Of a stretch of DNA of 27,138 nucleotides, positions 7,966 to 16,329 are shown one piece after another. The stretch comes from JBEEJZ01 sp046046915. GTDB taxonomy: Bacteria > Pseudomonadota > Gammaproteobacteria > Burkholderiales > Burkholderiaceae_C. Each line of letters opens with the position of its first letter. Position 1 is the stretch's first letter. The stretch spans positions 1 through 27,138 of the forward strand of contig JBJOIT010000039.1 in assembly GCA_046046915.1 (NCBI GenBank), read 5' to 3'. Below the pieces are notes generated by a model. The model was not told the DNA's origin and ran no database searches. It worked only from the letters and a program-made list of their open reading frames with translations. A program made the position numbers and the translations under genes.

Positions 7966-10302
7966 ATGCCGCAAGAATCCACGCCCAACGCAGATACCAA
8001 ACGCGCGGAACTGCGCCGTGCCGCGCTCGAGTACCACCAGTTTCCAACGCCCGGCAAGGTCGCTATTGCTGCCACCAAACAATTGGTCAACCAGCACGAC
8101 CTGGCCTTGGCCTACTCACCCGGCGTGGCGGCGCCCTGCGAAGAAATCGTCAAAGACCCCAACAACGCCTTCAAGTACACCAGCCGCGGCAACCTGGTGG
8201 CCGTCATCACCAACGGCACGGCAGTACTGGGGCTCGGGGATATCGGACCTCTGGCCTCGAAGCCAGTGATGGAAGGCAAAGGCGTACTGTTCAAGAAATT
8301 TGCCGGCATCGATGTGTTCGACATCGAGATCAACGAGAAAAACGACCTCGACAAGCTGGTAGACATCATCGCGTCACTGGAGCCCACCTTTGGCGGCATC
8401 AACCTGGAAGACATCAAGGCGCCCGACTGCTTTTATGTCGAACGCAAGCTACGCGAGCGCCTGAACATCCCGGTTTTCCACGACGATCAGCACGGCACCG
8501 CCATCTGCGTGGGCGCCGCCATCCTGAACGGCCTGAAAGTGGTCGGTAAAGACCTGAAAAAGGTCAAGCTGGTGACCTCTGGCGCCGGGGCCGCCGCCTT
8601 GGCCTGCCTGGGCCTCTTGGTCAAGCTGGGCTTGCCACGCGAAAACATCTTCGTGACCGACCTGGCGGGCGTGGTGTACGAGGGCCGGACGGAACTGATG
8701 GACGAAGACAAGATCGTCTTCGCCCAAAAGACCGAGGCCCGCACCCTGCGCGAGATCATTGCGGGTGCCGACATCTTTTTGGGCTTGTCTGCCGGCGGCG
8801 TGCTCAAGCAGGACATGGTGGCCAGCATGGCCGATCGCCCACTGATTTTTGCGCTGGCCAATCCCAACCCCGAAATCCTGCCTGAAGACGTGAAGGCTGT
8901 GCGCAGCGACGCCGTCATGGCCACGGGCCGCACCGACTACCCCAACCAGGTCAACAACGTCCTGTGCTTCCCCTACATCTTCAGGGGTGCGCTGGACGCG
9001 GGCGCTTCCACCATCACGGTGGAGATGGAGATTGCCGCTGTGCACGCCATTGCCGAGCTGGCACAGGCAGAGCAGAGCGAGGTAGTCGCCGCCGCTTACG
9101 TAGGTGAGCAGCTGGCTTTTGGCCCGGAATACTTGATCCCCAAGCCCTTTGATCCGCGCCTGATGATCAAGATCGCACCGGCGGTGGCTCAGGCTGCGGC
9201 TGACAGCGGTGTGGCCTTGCGCCCCATCGAGGACATGGACGCCTACCGCGAGCGCCTGCAAAGCTTTGTCTACGCATCTGGCACGGTGATGAAGCCCATC
9301 TACATGGCGGCCAAGCGCGCATCCAAAAAGCGGGTCGCCTATGCCGAGGGCGAAGAAGAGCGCGTGCTGCGTGCCTGCCAGATCGTGGTGGACGAAGGCC
9401 TGGCCCGCCCCACCCTGATCGGTCGACCGGCGGTGATCGCCCAGCGCATCAAGAACTTTGGCCTGCGACTGCGTGAGGAGCTGGATTACGACGTGGTCAA
9501 CGTCGAGCAAGACCACCGCTACCGCGACTTCTGGCAGACCTACCATTGCATGACGGAGCGCAAGGGCGTCACCGCGCAGCTGGCCAAGATTGAAATGCGC
9601 CGGCGCCTGACGCTGATTGGTTCCATGCTGCTGCACAAGGATGAGGTGGACGGCCTGATTTGTGGCACATGGGGCACTACGGCCAACCACCTGGAATACA
9701 TCGATCAGGTGATCGGCAAGCGGGTGGGCGGCAGCCACAGCACGCCTCAGGACGTGCGTATTTATGCCTGCATGAACGGCCTCATGCTGCCTGGCCGCCA
9801 GGTGTTTTTGGTGGATACCCATGTCAATTACGACCCCACTGCCGAAGAGCTGACAGAGATCACGGTCATGGCTGCCGAGGAAATGATGCGCTTTGGCATC
9901 AAGCCCAAGGCGGCGCTGCTTTCACACAGCAACTTCGGGCAGAGCAACCAGCCCAGCGCTGTGAAGATGCGCCGGGTGCTGGAACTACTCAAAACCGAAG
10001 CGCCCTGGCTGGAAGTAGATGGCGAAATGCATGGCGACGTGGCGCTCGATGGCGCTGCGCGTGAAACCTTGATGCCACATAGCACCCTGTCGGGTGACGC
10101 CAACCTGCTGGTCTTGCCCAATATCGATGCAGCCAACATCTCCTACAACTTGCTGAAGACTGCTGCTGGCGGAAACATTGCGATCGGCCCCGTGCTGCTG
10201 GGCGCCGCCAAGCCCGTGCATGTGCTTACCGCCAGCACAACGGTGCGCCGTATCGTGAACATGACCGCCTTGACGGTCGCCGACGCCAACGCTAGCCGTT
10301 GA
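7966..10302 (+). CDS. maeB: NADP-dependent malic enzyme (MaeB type, fused to phosphotransacetylase-like domain)
   Basis: This 778-residue enzyme decarboxylates malate to pyruvate, making NADPH. The malic-enzyme half (about residues 20-430) contains Tyr50 in AYSPGVAAPC, the GDIGPLASKPVMEGKG segment with Lys105, NLEDIK with Asp149, and FHDDQHGTA with Asp173-Asp174. A dinucleotide fold (SGAGAAA, 205-211) follows. The C-terminal part (from about residue 440, AYAEGEEERVLRACQIV onward) resembles phosphotransacetylase and in this family serves regulation by acetyl-CoA and oligomerisation. The start ATG follows AGGAAA with good spacing. The gene stands alone and is followed by a strong terminator. 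Confidence 0.96.
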   Translation: MPQESTPNADTKRAELRRAALEYHQFPTPGKVAIAATKQLVNQHDLALAYSPGVAAPCEEIVKDPNNAFKYTSRGNLVAVITNGTAVLGLGDIGPLASKPVMEGKGVLFKKFAGIDVFDIEINEKNDLDKLVDIIASLEPTFGGINLEDIKAPDCFYVERKLRERLNIPVFHDDQHGTAICVGAAILNGLKVVGKDLKKVKLVTSGAGAAALACLGLLVKLGLPRENIFVTDLAGVVYEGRTELMDEDKIVFAQKTEARTLREIIAGADIFLGLSAGGVLKQDMVASMADRPLIFALANPNPEILPEDVKAVRSDAVMATGRTDYPNQVNNVLCFPYIFRGALDAGASTITVEMEIAAVHAIAELAQAEQSEVVAAAYVGEQLAFGPEYLIPKPFDPRLMIKIAPAVAQAAADSGVALRPIEDMDAYRERLQSFVYASGTVMKPIYMAAKRASKKRVAYAEGEEERVLRACQIVVDEGLARPTLIGRPAVIAQRIKNFGLRLREELDYDVVNVEQDHRYRDFWQTYHCMTERKGVTAQLAKIEMRRRLTLIGSMLLHKDEVDGLICGTWGTTANHLEYIDQVIGKRVGGSHSTPQDVRIYACMNGLMLPGRQVFLVDTHVNYDPTAEELTEITVMAAEEMMRFGIKPKAALLSHSNFGQSNQPSAVKMRRVLELLKTEAPWLEVDGEMHGDVALDGAARETLMPHSTLSGDANLLVLPNIDAANISYNLLKTAAGGNIAIGPVLLGAAKPVHVLTASTTVRRIVNMTALTVADANASR

Positions 10303-10310
10303 TCAGGCCA

Positions 10311-10340
10311 CTGCTGGCTGCCTGAGCGCCAGCAGCTTTT
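10311..10340 (+). terminator. Rho-independent terminator of maeB
   Basis: A perfect 8-bp stem, CTGCTGGC (10311-10318) with GCCAGCAG (10328-10335), has a 9-base loop and is followed by CTTTT. It lies 8 bases after the maeB stop codon. Confidence 0.75.
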
Positions 10341-10350
10341 ATCATGTACC

Positions 10351-10373
10351 GCCTGCCCGTTTATTGGGCAGGC
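10351..10373. terminator. Second GC-rich hairpin between maeB and the RNase gene
   Basis: A perfect 8-bp inverted repeat, GCCTGCCC-GTTTATT-GGGCAGGC, lies just after the maeB terminator. No clean T-run follows on either strand, so it may be a backup terminator or a leader structure of the next transcript. Confidence 0.4.
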
Positions 10374-10454
10374 TATTGCGTTTTCACAACAAATACGCGA
10401 CACTAGCAGCCTTGAAATTTACGGGTTTACCCGGAGTTTTGGGAGAGTTTGTTG

Positions 10455-10877
10455 ATGTTTGGCAAGCCCGCAAATGTGCGGTGGACGCGGTGGTCACGGT
10501 GGTTCAAGCCGGTGTTTATCGCCTGTTTACTCACCGGCTTTTGTTTGCCAAGCCTGTTACCTGCAAGGGAAACAGCGCCATCGAGTCAGTTGTCCACCAT
10601 TTCCGTGGATCAATTGCCAAGAGAAGGTAAACAAACCTACGAGCTCATCTTCCAGGGCGGGCCATTCCCATATGAAAAAGATGGCGTTGTATTTCACAAC
10701 CGCGAGCGCTTGCTGTCCATTCAGCCACGTGGTTATTACCGTGAGTACACCGTCAAGACACTAGGTGTTTCGCACCGAGGTGTAAAAAGAATCGTTTGTG
10801 GCGGTCCCTCAAAGACGCCTGATGTTTGTTATTACACGGCCGATCACTATGCGAGCTTTCGCAAGATCGTCCGATGA
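10455..10877 (+). CDS. Secreted guanyl-specific ribonuclease (RNase Sa / barnase superfamily)
   Basis: This 140-residue protein begins with a signal peptide: a basic n-region rich in Arg, Lys and Trp, then a hydrophobic core from about Val20 to Ala37, with cleavage likely after LLPA. The mature part is a microbial RNase of the Sa type. Comparison with RNase Sa places the catalytic residues at Glu97 (REYTV), Arg108 and Arg112 (HRGVKRIVCGG), and His131 (ADHYASF), so it should be active. It would cut RNA after G in the periplasm or outside the cell. ATG 10455 is preceded by GGGAGAG seven bases upstream and preferred over two TTG codons just before it. A barstar-like inhibitor gene follows 30 bases after its stop. 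Confidence 0.9.
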   Translation: MFGKPANVRWTRWSRWFKPVFIACLLTGFCLPSLLPARETAPSSQLSTISVDQLPREGKQTYELIFQGGPFPYEKDGVVFHNRERLLSIQPRGYYREYTVKTLGVSHRGVKRIVCGGPSKTPDVCYYTADHYASFRKIVR

Positions 10878-10907
10878 TGTTTTTTGTTTACTAGGAACCA
10901 AGCGGGA

Positions 10908-11357
10908 ATGAACATGACCACTCGCCAGCCAGCAGGATCAGCCCCACCGGGTGCTGTAGATACGCCCTTGAAGGGCGTGCGATCCAACATCGTCCAGTCG
11001 ATCCGCGCATTTCGCGTACAGGACCTACAGGAATCGGCCCAAAAAATGGGCCATCACTTCCTGTATGCCAACCTGGCCAATGCACAGTCCAAGCAGGATG
11101 TGCTTGACCTGATCGGGCAGCAATTCATGCTACCTACCCAAGTCGGCAAGAACTTTGATGCCTTGTACGACAGCATGACCGACCCGGTACACAAGTCGGG
11201 CCCTCAGCCTGGTTTTGTTGCCGTGCTGGAGCACATTCCTGCCAACACCAAATTCGACAAAGAAGCCCGCGAGCAATTGCTCGACATCTTCCGTGACGCG
11301 GCCGACTACTGGGGAGACCGGAAAATTCCTTTCCGGTGCTTCTATTCTTTTCTGTAG
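10908..11357 (+). CDS. Barstar-like ribonuclease inhibitor (149 aa as read)
   Basis: This is a probable cytosolic immunity protein for the RNase encoded just upstream. The barstar-family core is recognisable (about residues 40-148), notably LPTQVGKNFDALYDSMTD and the end region IPFRCFYSFL. The start could be ATG 10908 or ATG 10914; AGGAA at 10893-10897 and AGCGGGA at 10901-10907 are possible RBSs. The ORF stops with TAG at 11355 directly after a TTTT run, whereas the -1 frame continues open to 11554 with host-like codon use. The annotated end may therefore be a frameshifted C-terminus (see the separate entry). The inhibitory core itself is complete. The pairing with the RNase is inferred from adjacency and family. 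Confidence 0.87.
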   Translation: MNMTTRQPAGSAPPGAVDTPLKGVRSNIVQSIRAFRVQDLQESAQKMGHHFLYANLANAQSKQDVLDLIGQQFMLPTQVGKNFDALYDSMTDPVHKSGPQPGFVAVLEHIPANTKFDKEAREQLLDIFRDAADYWGDRKIPFRCFYSFL

Positions 11358-11554
11358 CCCGTTCTGCACAAGCCAGCCAAGCAGAACGGGCGAATGAGGC
11401 TAAGAACGATGCGCAAAGCGATGACGCTGTTGCAGGCATCGAGTTGAATGCCGACGGCGAAAAAATGCCGACGGACAAGATTTTGGACGTGTCGCCCCTG
11501 GCGCTACGCATGAGCAGCCCCTTCAATGCGGGTTACTGGCTCACTGCCGCCTGA
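11351..11554 (+). other. Open -1 frame continuing the barstar-like gene (possible frameshifted C-terminal extension)
   Basis: If the ribosome shifts back one base after the Phe codon at 11349-11351, or if one T has been lost from the TTTT run at 11348-11351, the barstar frame continues for 67 codons as SVARSAQASQAERANEAK and onward, ending in SPFNAGYWLTAA. The full product would have about 215 residues. Codon use looks like that of real genes here, and the stop falls just before the shared terminator. No independent start with an RBS is visible within it, which favours an extension over a separate gene. Confidence 0.5.
11358..11390 (+). repeat. Perfect 10-bp inverted repeat directly after the barstar stop codon
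   Basis: CCCGTTCTGC (11358-11367) pairs exactly with GCAGAACGGG (11381-11390) across a 13-base loop. No T-run follows, so it is not a standard terminator. It begins 6 bases after the TTTT run, the spacing expected for a structure that stimulates -1 frameshifting. It also lies inside the open -1 frame. Confidence 0.6.
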
Positions 11555-11563
11555 TACAGGCTC

Positions 11564-11609
11564 CAAAAAAACGAGCCCGCTAGGTCGCAGGACCTCAGCG
11601 GGCTTTTTT
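11564..11609. terminator. Bidirectional terminator between barstar-like gene and rsmA
   Basis: AGCCCGCT (11574-11581) pairs with AGCGGGCT (11597-11604); the stem extends through AGGTC/GACCT with one bulged base and a 4-base GCAG loop. It is flanked by an A-run (11565-11571) and a T-run (11604-11609), so it can end the convergent transcripts on both strands. Confidence 0.9.
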
Positions 11610-11638
11610 GTGGCCGCCGATGCTGGAGCGCCGACGCG

Positions 11639-12436
11639 TCAAGCCACCTGCTGGGCAGAGATGGCCTGAGTCAAGCCCACATACTCCTCCACCCCGACCT
11701 CCTCGGCACGGCGTTGCAAGTCAAACTGGCCTTCAAACTGGTGTTGCTCCAGCCAGCGACCCAGCGAATGCCGCAATAACTTGCGACGCTGGCTGAAGGC
11801 GACCTGAACAATCTCACTCAAACGATCCACATCCACCTGGGCGGGTTCGGCGTGCGGCACCATGCGGACCACTGCGCTATCCACCCGTGGAGGCGGATCA
11901 AAGCTCTCGGGCGGCACAAACAGCACGTTGGTCATGGCATAGCGCCACTGCAACATCACACTCAGGCGTCCATAGTCGGAGGTAGCAGGTTTGGCCACCA
12001 TGCGGTCGATCACCTCTTTTTGCAGCATGAAGTGCTGGTCTTGCACCACGTCCACATACTGCAGCAGGTGAAACAGGATGGGCGTGGAGATGTTGTAGGG
12101 CAAATTACCCACCACGCGCACGGCTGGGCTATCGCCTCCTGAACCGCTGCCCACCATGGTGCCTGCCAATTGCCGGAAATCCACCTTAAGCACGTCGGAC
12201 TCCACCACGGACAACTGGGGGTGCTCCCTCAGGCGCTTGGCCAGGTCGCGATCCAGCTCAATCACTGTCAGATGGCCAAGGCGCTCGACCAGGGGCTGCG
12301 TCAACGCCGCGAGACCGGGCCCAATCTCGACCATGGTCTGACCGGGGCGAGGAGCAATTTCATCCACGATGGCATCGATGATGCCGCCGTCCGACAAGAA
12401 ATGCTGGCCAAACCGTTTACGGGCAATGTGCTTCAC
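11639..12436 (-). CDS. rsmA: 16S rRNA dimethyladenosine transferase (A1518/A1519)
   Basis: RsmA (KsgA) dimethylates two adjacent adenosines near the 3' end of 16S rRNA during small-subunit assembly. The 265-residue protein begins MKHIARKRFGQHFLSD, which is diagnostic, and has the SAM-binding VEIGPGLAALT (motif I), the acidic ELDRD after beta-2, and the catalytic NLPYNIS motif. The C-terminal helical domain includes FSQRRKLLRHSL. The start is GTG at 12436, overlapping the surA stop by GTGA, so translation is coupled to surA. It is the last gene of the lptD-surA-rsmA operon and ends 30 bases before the bidirectional terminator. Confidence 0.97.
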   Translation of the reverse strand: MKHIARKRFGQHFLSDGGIIDAIVDEIAPRPGQTMVEIGPGLAALTQPLVERLGHLTVIELDRDLAKRLREHPQLSVVESDVLKVDFRQLAGTMVGSGSGGDSPAVRVVGNLPYNISTPILFHLLQYVDVVQDQHFMLQKEVIDRMVAKPATSDYGRLSVMLQWRYAMTNVLFVPPESFDPPPRVDSAVVRMVPHAEPAQVDVDRLSEIVQVAFSQRRKLLRHSLGRWLEQHQFEGQFDLQRRAEEVGVEEYVGLTQAISAQQVA

Positions 12437-13800
12437 TGGGGAGGCTCCCGCATCTCGACATAGGCGCGGGCACGCACGTCCTGGGCCCAGTTGAGGTAAG
12501 CCTCGTCCATTTTTTTCTCGCGCAGGACGTTGCGTATGGCTTCACGCTGCTCGCGCTCACTGAGCTTGACCTGGCGACGCTCCATCAGTTGCATCAGGTG
12601 AACACCAAAACGCGACACCACAGGCTCGCTGATCTGACCCGGCCGCAGCTGATTCATCACGTTCTCGAACTCAGGCACAAACTGGCCCGGGCTGGCCCAA
12701 CCCAAGTCCCCGCCCTGGGCCGCAGAACCGTCTTGCGACAAGGTGCGCGCTGTCGCAGCAAAGTCTGCCTGACCCGACTCTATCCGACGCTTGAGGGCAG
12801 CTAACTGCTCCTTTGCAGCCGTTTCGCTGAGCTGGGCCGTGGGCCGCAAAAGGATATGACGTGCCCGCGTTTGCGTCACGGTCATGGGTGGTAAACCCGC
12901 CGCCTGTCGTTCCATCAGCTTGAGCACATGAAAACCAGCACCAGAACGGATCACACCAGACAGCCCCCCGACCGCCAAGCCTTGCGTGGCCTGAACAAAC
13001 AAGGGCGGATATCGGTCGGCACTGCGCAGCCCCAGCAGGCCGCCATTGGCCCGGTCTGCCGAATTCGACAGCTCTTTGGCCAGCGCGGCAAAGTCTTCCC
13101 CAGCACGGGCGCGAGCCAAGGCGGCCTCGGCCCGAACCTGCAAGGCACTCACTTGGGCGGGACTGGCGTCGTCTGCCACCGCGATCAGGATCTGTGCCAC
13201 ATTGAGGAGCTGCTTGCTGAGATCTGTGCCTGCCAGTTGCTCGCTCAGGTACTGCTCAATGTCTGTGTCAGACACGCGAACCCGGGCTTCCACCTCGCGC
13301 TCACGTAGGCGGGTCAAAGTCAACTGCTCACGCAACTGGCTGCGAAACTGGCTGGCGCTAGAACCGTCGGCGGCTAAGCGTGCGTGCAGGCCCGCCAGGT
13401 CCAGCTGATTTTGCTCGGCCACCGACAGCTCGGCTTGATCAACCGCCACATCATCCACATTGATGCCAACGTCACGGGCCAGCTGCAGTTGGGCCTTGTC
13501 GCTGATCAGTCGCTCCAGAACCTGCGCCGTCAGCTCCGATACAGCAGGGGCGGGCCTGCCCTGCTGGGCAAATTGCTGCTGTACACGCCTAAGCTCACGA
13601 CGAACCTCGTGATTGGTGATGGGCTCTGAGTTGACCACGGCAACGATGTAATCTGCCGTCGCCACAGAACTCGCTGAGGGTGCCAATGCACCTCGCGTAG
13701 CAGCTGCCGGCTTCAGGGATTGAGCCCAGACCGGTGCGTGGGTCATGCAGGACAAAACAGCCAGGGCCGTGAGCCGAAGTGCCAGTGAGCGGAAAATCAT
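12433..13800 (-). CDS. surA: Periplasmic chaperone / peptidyl-prolyl isomerase SurA
   Basis: SurA escorts unfolded outer-membrane proteins across the periplasm, LptD being a known client in E. coli. From ATG 13800 it has 455 residues with a signal peptide (MIFRSLALRL... cleaved near APVWA-Q, residue 26). The order is SurA N-terminal domain (about 45-190, starting DYIVAVVNSEPITNHEV), parvulin domain 1 (about 200-299) and parvulin domain 2 (about 312-409, RARHILLRP to FGVHLMQLMERR), then the C-terminal helix. The frame is open upstream to 13851, but that would overlap lptD; 13800 gives a clean signal peptide. It starts 7 bases after the lptD stop. Confidence 0.94.
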   Translation of the reverse strand: MIFRSLALRLTALAVLSCMTHAPVWAQSLKPAAATRGALAPSASSVATADYIVAVVNSEPITNHEVRRELRRVQQQFAQQGRPAPAVSELTAQVLERLISDKAQLQLARDVGINVDDVAVDQAELSVAEQNQLDLAGLHARLAADGSSASQFRSQLREQLTLTRLREREVEARVRVSDTDIEQYLSEQLAGTDLSKQLLNVAQILIAVADDASPAQVSALQVRAEAALARARAGEDFAALAKELSNSADRANGGLLGLRSADRYPPLFVQATQGLAVGGLSGVIRSGAGFHVLKLMERQAAGLPPMTVTQTRARHILLRPTAQLSETAAKEQLAALKRRIESGQADFAATARTLSQDGSAAQGGDLGWASPGQFVPEFENVMNQLRPGQISEPVVSRFGVHLMQLMERRQVKLSEREQREAIRNVLREKKMDEAYLNWAQDVRARAYVEMREPPQ

Positions 13801-13807
13801 ATGGGGC

Positions 13808-16207
13808 TTATTCGTAATTGCTGAAACGGCTCGGTACGGTACTTTGTTCACGCAGGTACTCGTAGCGCTGAATATTGTCCTTGAGCGTCTTGAGCGGGCT
13901 CACGCCCAAACGCGAGAAGCCCACAAACTCCAGTTGGAACATGATGCGTTGATTGGCACTGCTGGTGCTGGTTTGCAGTCGCTCCAGCACTACACGGCCC
14001 AGCCAGCAGTCGGCATCGTATTCCAGACCCAGGATCGAATCGACGAGCCGGCCTTCACGCAGACTGTAGTTCAAGCGGCCCACGCTGTACCAGCGCCCGG
14101 GCCCCTGCCCGCGACCGGCCCCAAGATCCTGGCCCTTGTCGCCCCAGAGGTCATTAAGCGGCCACTGCCAGCCCACATCCAACTGCTCGCTAGCAGCTCG
14201 CTGCAATCGGTATGCGGCATTCACCACGCGGTAATGCCCCGGGTTGTAACGCGCAGCCAGGGTGGCACGCTCAGACCTTCTGGTCTTGGGGTTGTATTGC
14301 ACGGTGCCATCAGTCAACCATTGACTACTAAGGTTGACGGTAGCGCCCAGCATCACATCGCTCAAGCGGTCCTCCACGGTACTGCCGCCGGGCAGCGTCA
14401 CGTACTGGTTTTTGAAACGTAAACGCTGTGCCACGCCGAAACGTGCCGACTCTGCGCCGGTGTCGGGCTCCAGCAGCCGCGAGCTCAAGCCCAGTGTCAG
14501 CAAATTGCTGTCTGAAATCCGGTCGTTGCCCACGAAAGCGTTCTCGGAGTAAATCGTGGCGAAGTTGAAGTCGAAGGCGCCAGAGTCGTAGTTGGGCAGG
14601 CCGCTTTGCTCACGATAGGGTGTGTTGACGTAAAAAGCGCGTGGCTCTAGCGTCTGGATCATGGCATTGCCAAACCAGCTGGCGTCGCGTTCAAACACCA
14701 GACCGCTGTCGATGCTGAACGTGGGCACCGTGCGAGAGGCAGTGCTGCTTCCATTGCTTGCAAGCCCATCAAACGAGTACTGCGTAGTGTGCAACTGCAC
14801 TTTAGGCGTGACAAACCCAGCCGCGCCCACAAAAGGCAGACTCACCTGAGCCTGTGCAAAGCCGCGCTGGGCGTTGGGTTGTCCAGTACGGGATGGGTCT
14901 GACTGGAAATGGGTCATGTCCGCCACCACCGACACATCCAGGCCGCGGATATCAGAACGCACAAACTGGGCCACCACTTGTGGCATGCGATCGTAAGGGG
15001 GCACGATGGGTGCGGACACATCCTGCAGTGTTTGCCACTTCAATGTGCGTACCGTGTAAGACAAACCACCACCTACCCAGTTAGCGGTCAGATCGGCGGG
15101 CAACAGGCGCTGCGTCAGCGTCGGGCGGGCGCCCGAGAAATCGCGCCAATAGTTGTCGTCGCTCACGCGGTTGAGGTTCAGATTGACGTTGACACGCCCC
15201 ACCAGCTCGGTGTCCACAAAACCCCGGTGCAATGCCACCAGGCCCCAGCGATTGGCGTCGCGCAATTGGTCTGCAGGCATGACGTTGCCCGACAACTCGC
15301 CGGAGTAACTGGGCTCTAAGTAACGAAACTGTCCCCCCAAGTCCACGCCACGCTTGGTCATGAGCTTGGGACTCAGGGTGGCATCGCGATTGGGCGCGAT
15401 GTTCCAGTAATAAGGCTGTTCAATCTGCACACCGGCCACGTTGTCCACGCCCAGGGTCGGCGGCAGAAACCCAGACTTGCGTTCATCACCCAAGGGAAAG
15501 TTAAGGTAAGGGATGGGCAGGACCGGCGCGCCCTTGAAGCTCAGCAATGCCCCTACAGCCTCGCCTTCGTTTTGGTCCTGATCGAGCCGAAGCTCGGTGG
15601 CCCGCAAGATCCAGTCTGGCATCCAGCTCGGCCCTGGCAGGCGCCGACAGGTGGTGAAACTGGCGTTGTGAATGACCGCCCTTGACTCGTCCAGAAAATC
15701 AACCCGGTCGGCCGTGCCATGCGCCTGGTTGCGCAGGAACTGATAACTGGGCTTGTCGAAATAGCCCTCAAAGGCATCGACCTTTAGCTCTAGCAGGGGA
15801 CCTTCGTAGACATTGCCGCCCCGAGAAACGCGGACATGGCCCTCGGCTCGGGCCTGATCGTCAGGCTGGAGGTAGCTCAGTTTGTCGGCCCGTATCACGG
15901 TGTCGCTACGGCGCAGTTCGGCCTGCCCCTCCACCACGGTTTCAAGATCAGGCCGGCCGTAGGTGCGGTCACCAAACACATAGGTGGGGACTTCGCCACG
16001 CCAGGGCTCCGCCAGGGTCTCATGCAACAAAAGCGTGCTTTTGAGCCGCAAGGGGGCATCGTCAACGGCCTCGACTGTTTGTGCCCCGGCTGTTGACCAC
16101 GTCCCCAGCACACCCAGCACCGTGGCCACGGCGGTGAGGAGCCCACGCCGACAGCGCAATAGCGATATCTTCCCCCCGAGAGTGATGGCAAGCTGGGTCA
16201 AGCGCAT
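13808..16207 (-). CDS. lptD: LPS-assembly outer-membrane protein LptD
   Basis: LptD is the outer-membrane barrel that inserts lipopolysaccharide in complex with LptE. From ATG 16207 the protein has 799 residues, with a signal peptide (cleavage near STAGA-Q, residue 42) and an OstA/LptA-like N-terminal domain (about 75-200). The hallmark PVLPIPYLNFPLGDERKSGF follows, then a long beta-barrel ending with LEYDADCWLGRVVLERLQ and EFVGFSRLG. The mature protein has just two cysteines, Cys187 and Cys734, against four in E. coli. The frame is open to 16360, but the extension is Pro/Arg-rich and lacks a signal peptide. No clear RBS is seen. Divergent from amgK with a gap of 122 bases. Confidence 0.95.
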   Translation of the reverse strand: MRLTQLAITLGGKISLLRCRRGLLTAVATVLGVLGTWSTAGAQTVEAVDDAPLRLKSTLLLHETLAEPWRGEVPTYVFGDRTYGRPDLETVVEGQAELRRSDTVIRADKLSYLQPDDQARAEGHVRVSRGGNVYEGPLLELKVDAFEGYFDKPSYQFLRNQAHGTADRVDFLDESRAVIHNASFTTCRRLPGPSWMPDWILRATELRLDQDQNEGEAVGALLSFKGAPVLPIPYLNFPLGDERKSGFLPPTLGVDNVAGVQIEQPYYWNIAPNRDATLSPKLMTKRGVDLGGQFRYLEPSYSGELSGNVMPADQLRDANRWGLVALHRGFVDTELVGRVNVNLNLNRVSDDNYWRDFSGARPTLTQRLLPADLTANWVGGGLSYTVRTLKWQTLQDVSAPIVPPYDRMPQVVAQFVRSDIRGLDVSVVADMTHFQSDPSRTGQPNAQRGFAQAQVSLPFVGAAGFVTPKVQLHTTQYSFDGLASNGSSTASRTVPTFSIDSGLVFERDASWFGNAMIQTLEPRAFYVNTPYREQSGLPNYDSGAFDFNFATIYSENAFVGNDRISDSNLLTLGLSSRLLEPDTGAESARFGVAQRLRFKNQYVTLPGGSTVEDRLSDVMLGATVNLSSQWLTDGTVQYNPKTRRSERATLAARYNPGHYRVVNAAYRLQRAASEQLDVGWQWPLNDLWGDKGQDLGAGRGQGPGRWYSVGRLNYSLREGRLVDSILGLEYDADCWLGRVVLERLQTSTSSANQRIMFQLEFVGFSRLGVSPLKTLKDNIQRYEYLREQSTVPSRFSNYE

Positions 16208-16329
16208 GAGGCAGGGGCGGGAAGACAAACTGGGTGACAAAAAGTGGGACGGACGTCGGCATGTCCGTGGGCCCAGAGGCGGCGCCAAGCGGCAAGGCAA
16301 ACAGGCCGGATTTGTAAAATGGATTATCC

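Noticed and set aside
8449..9822. 457-codon minus-strand ORF opposite maeB
   Set aside because: It is rich in His, Gly, Val and Gln with no recognisable domain and lies wholly inside a well-supported gene.
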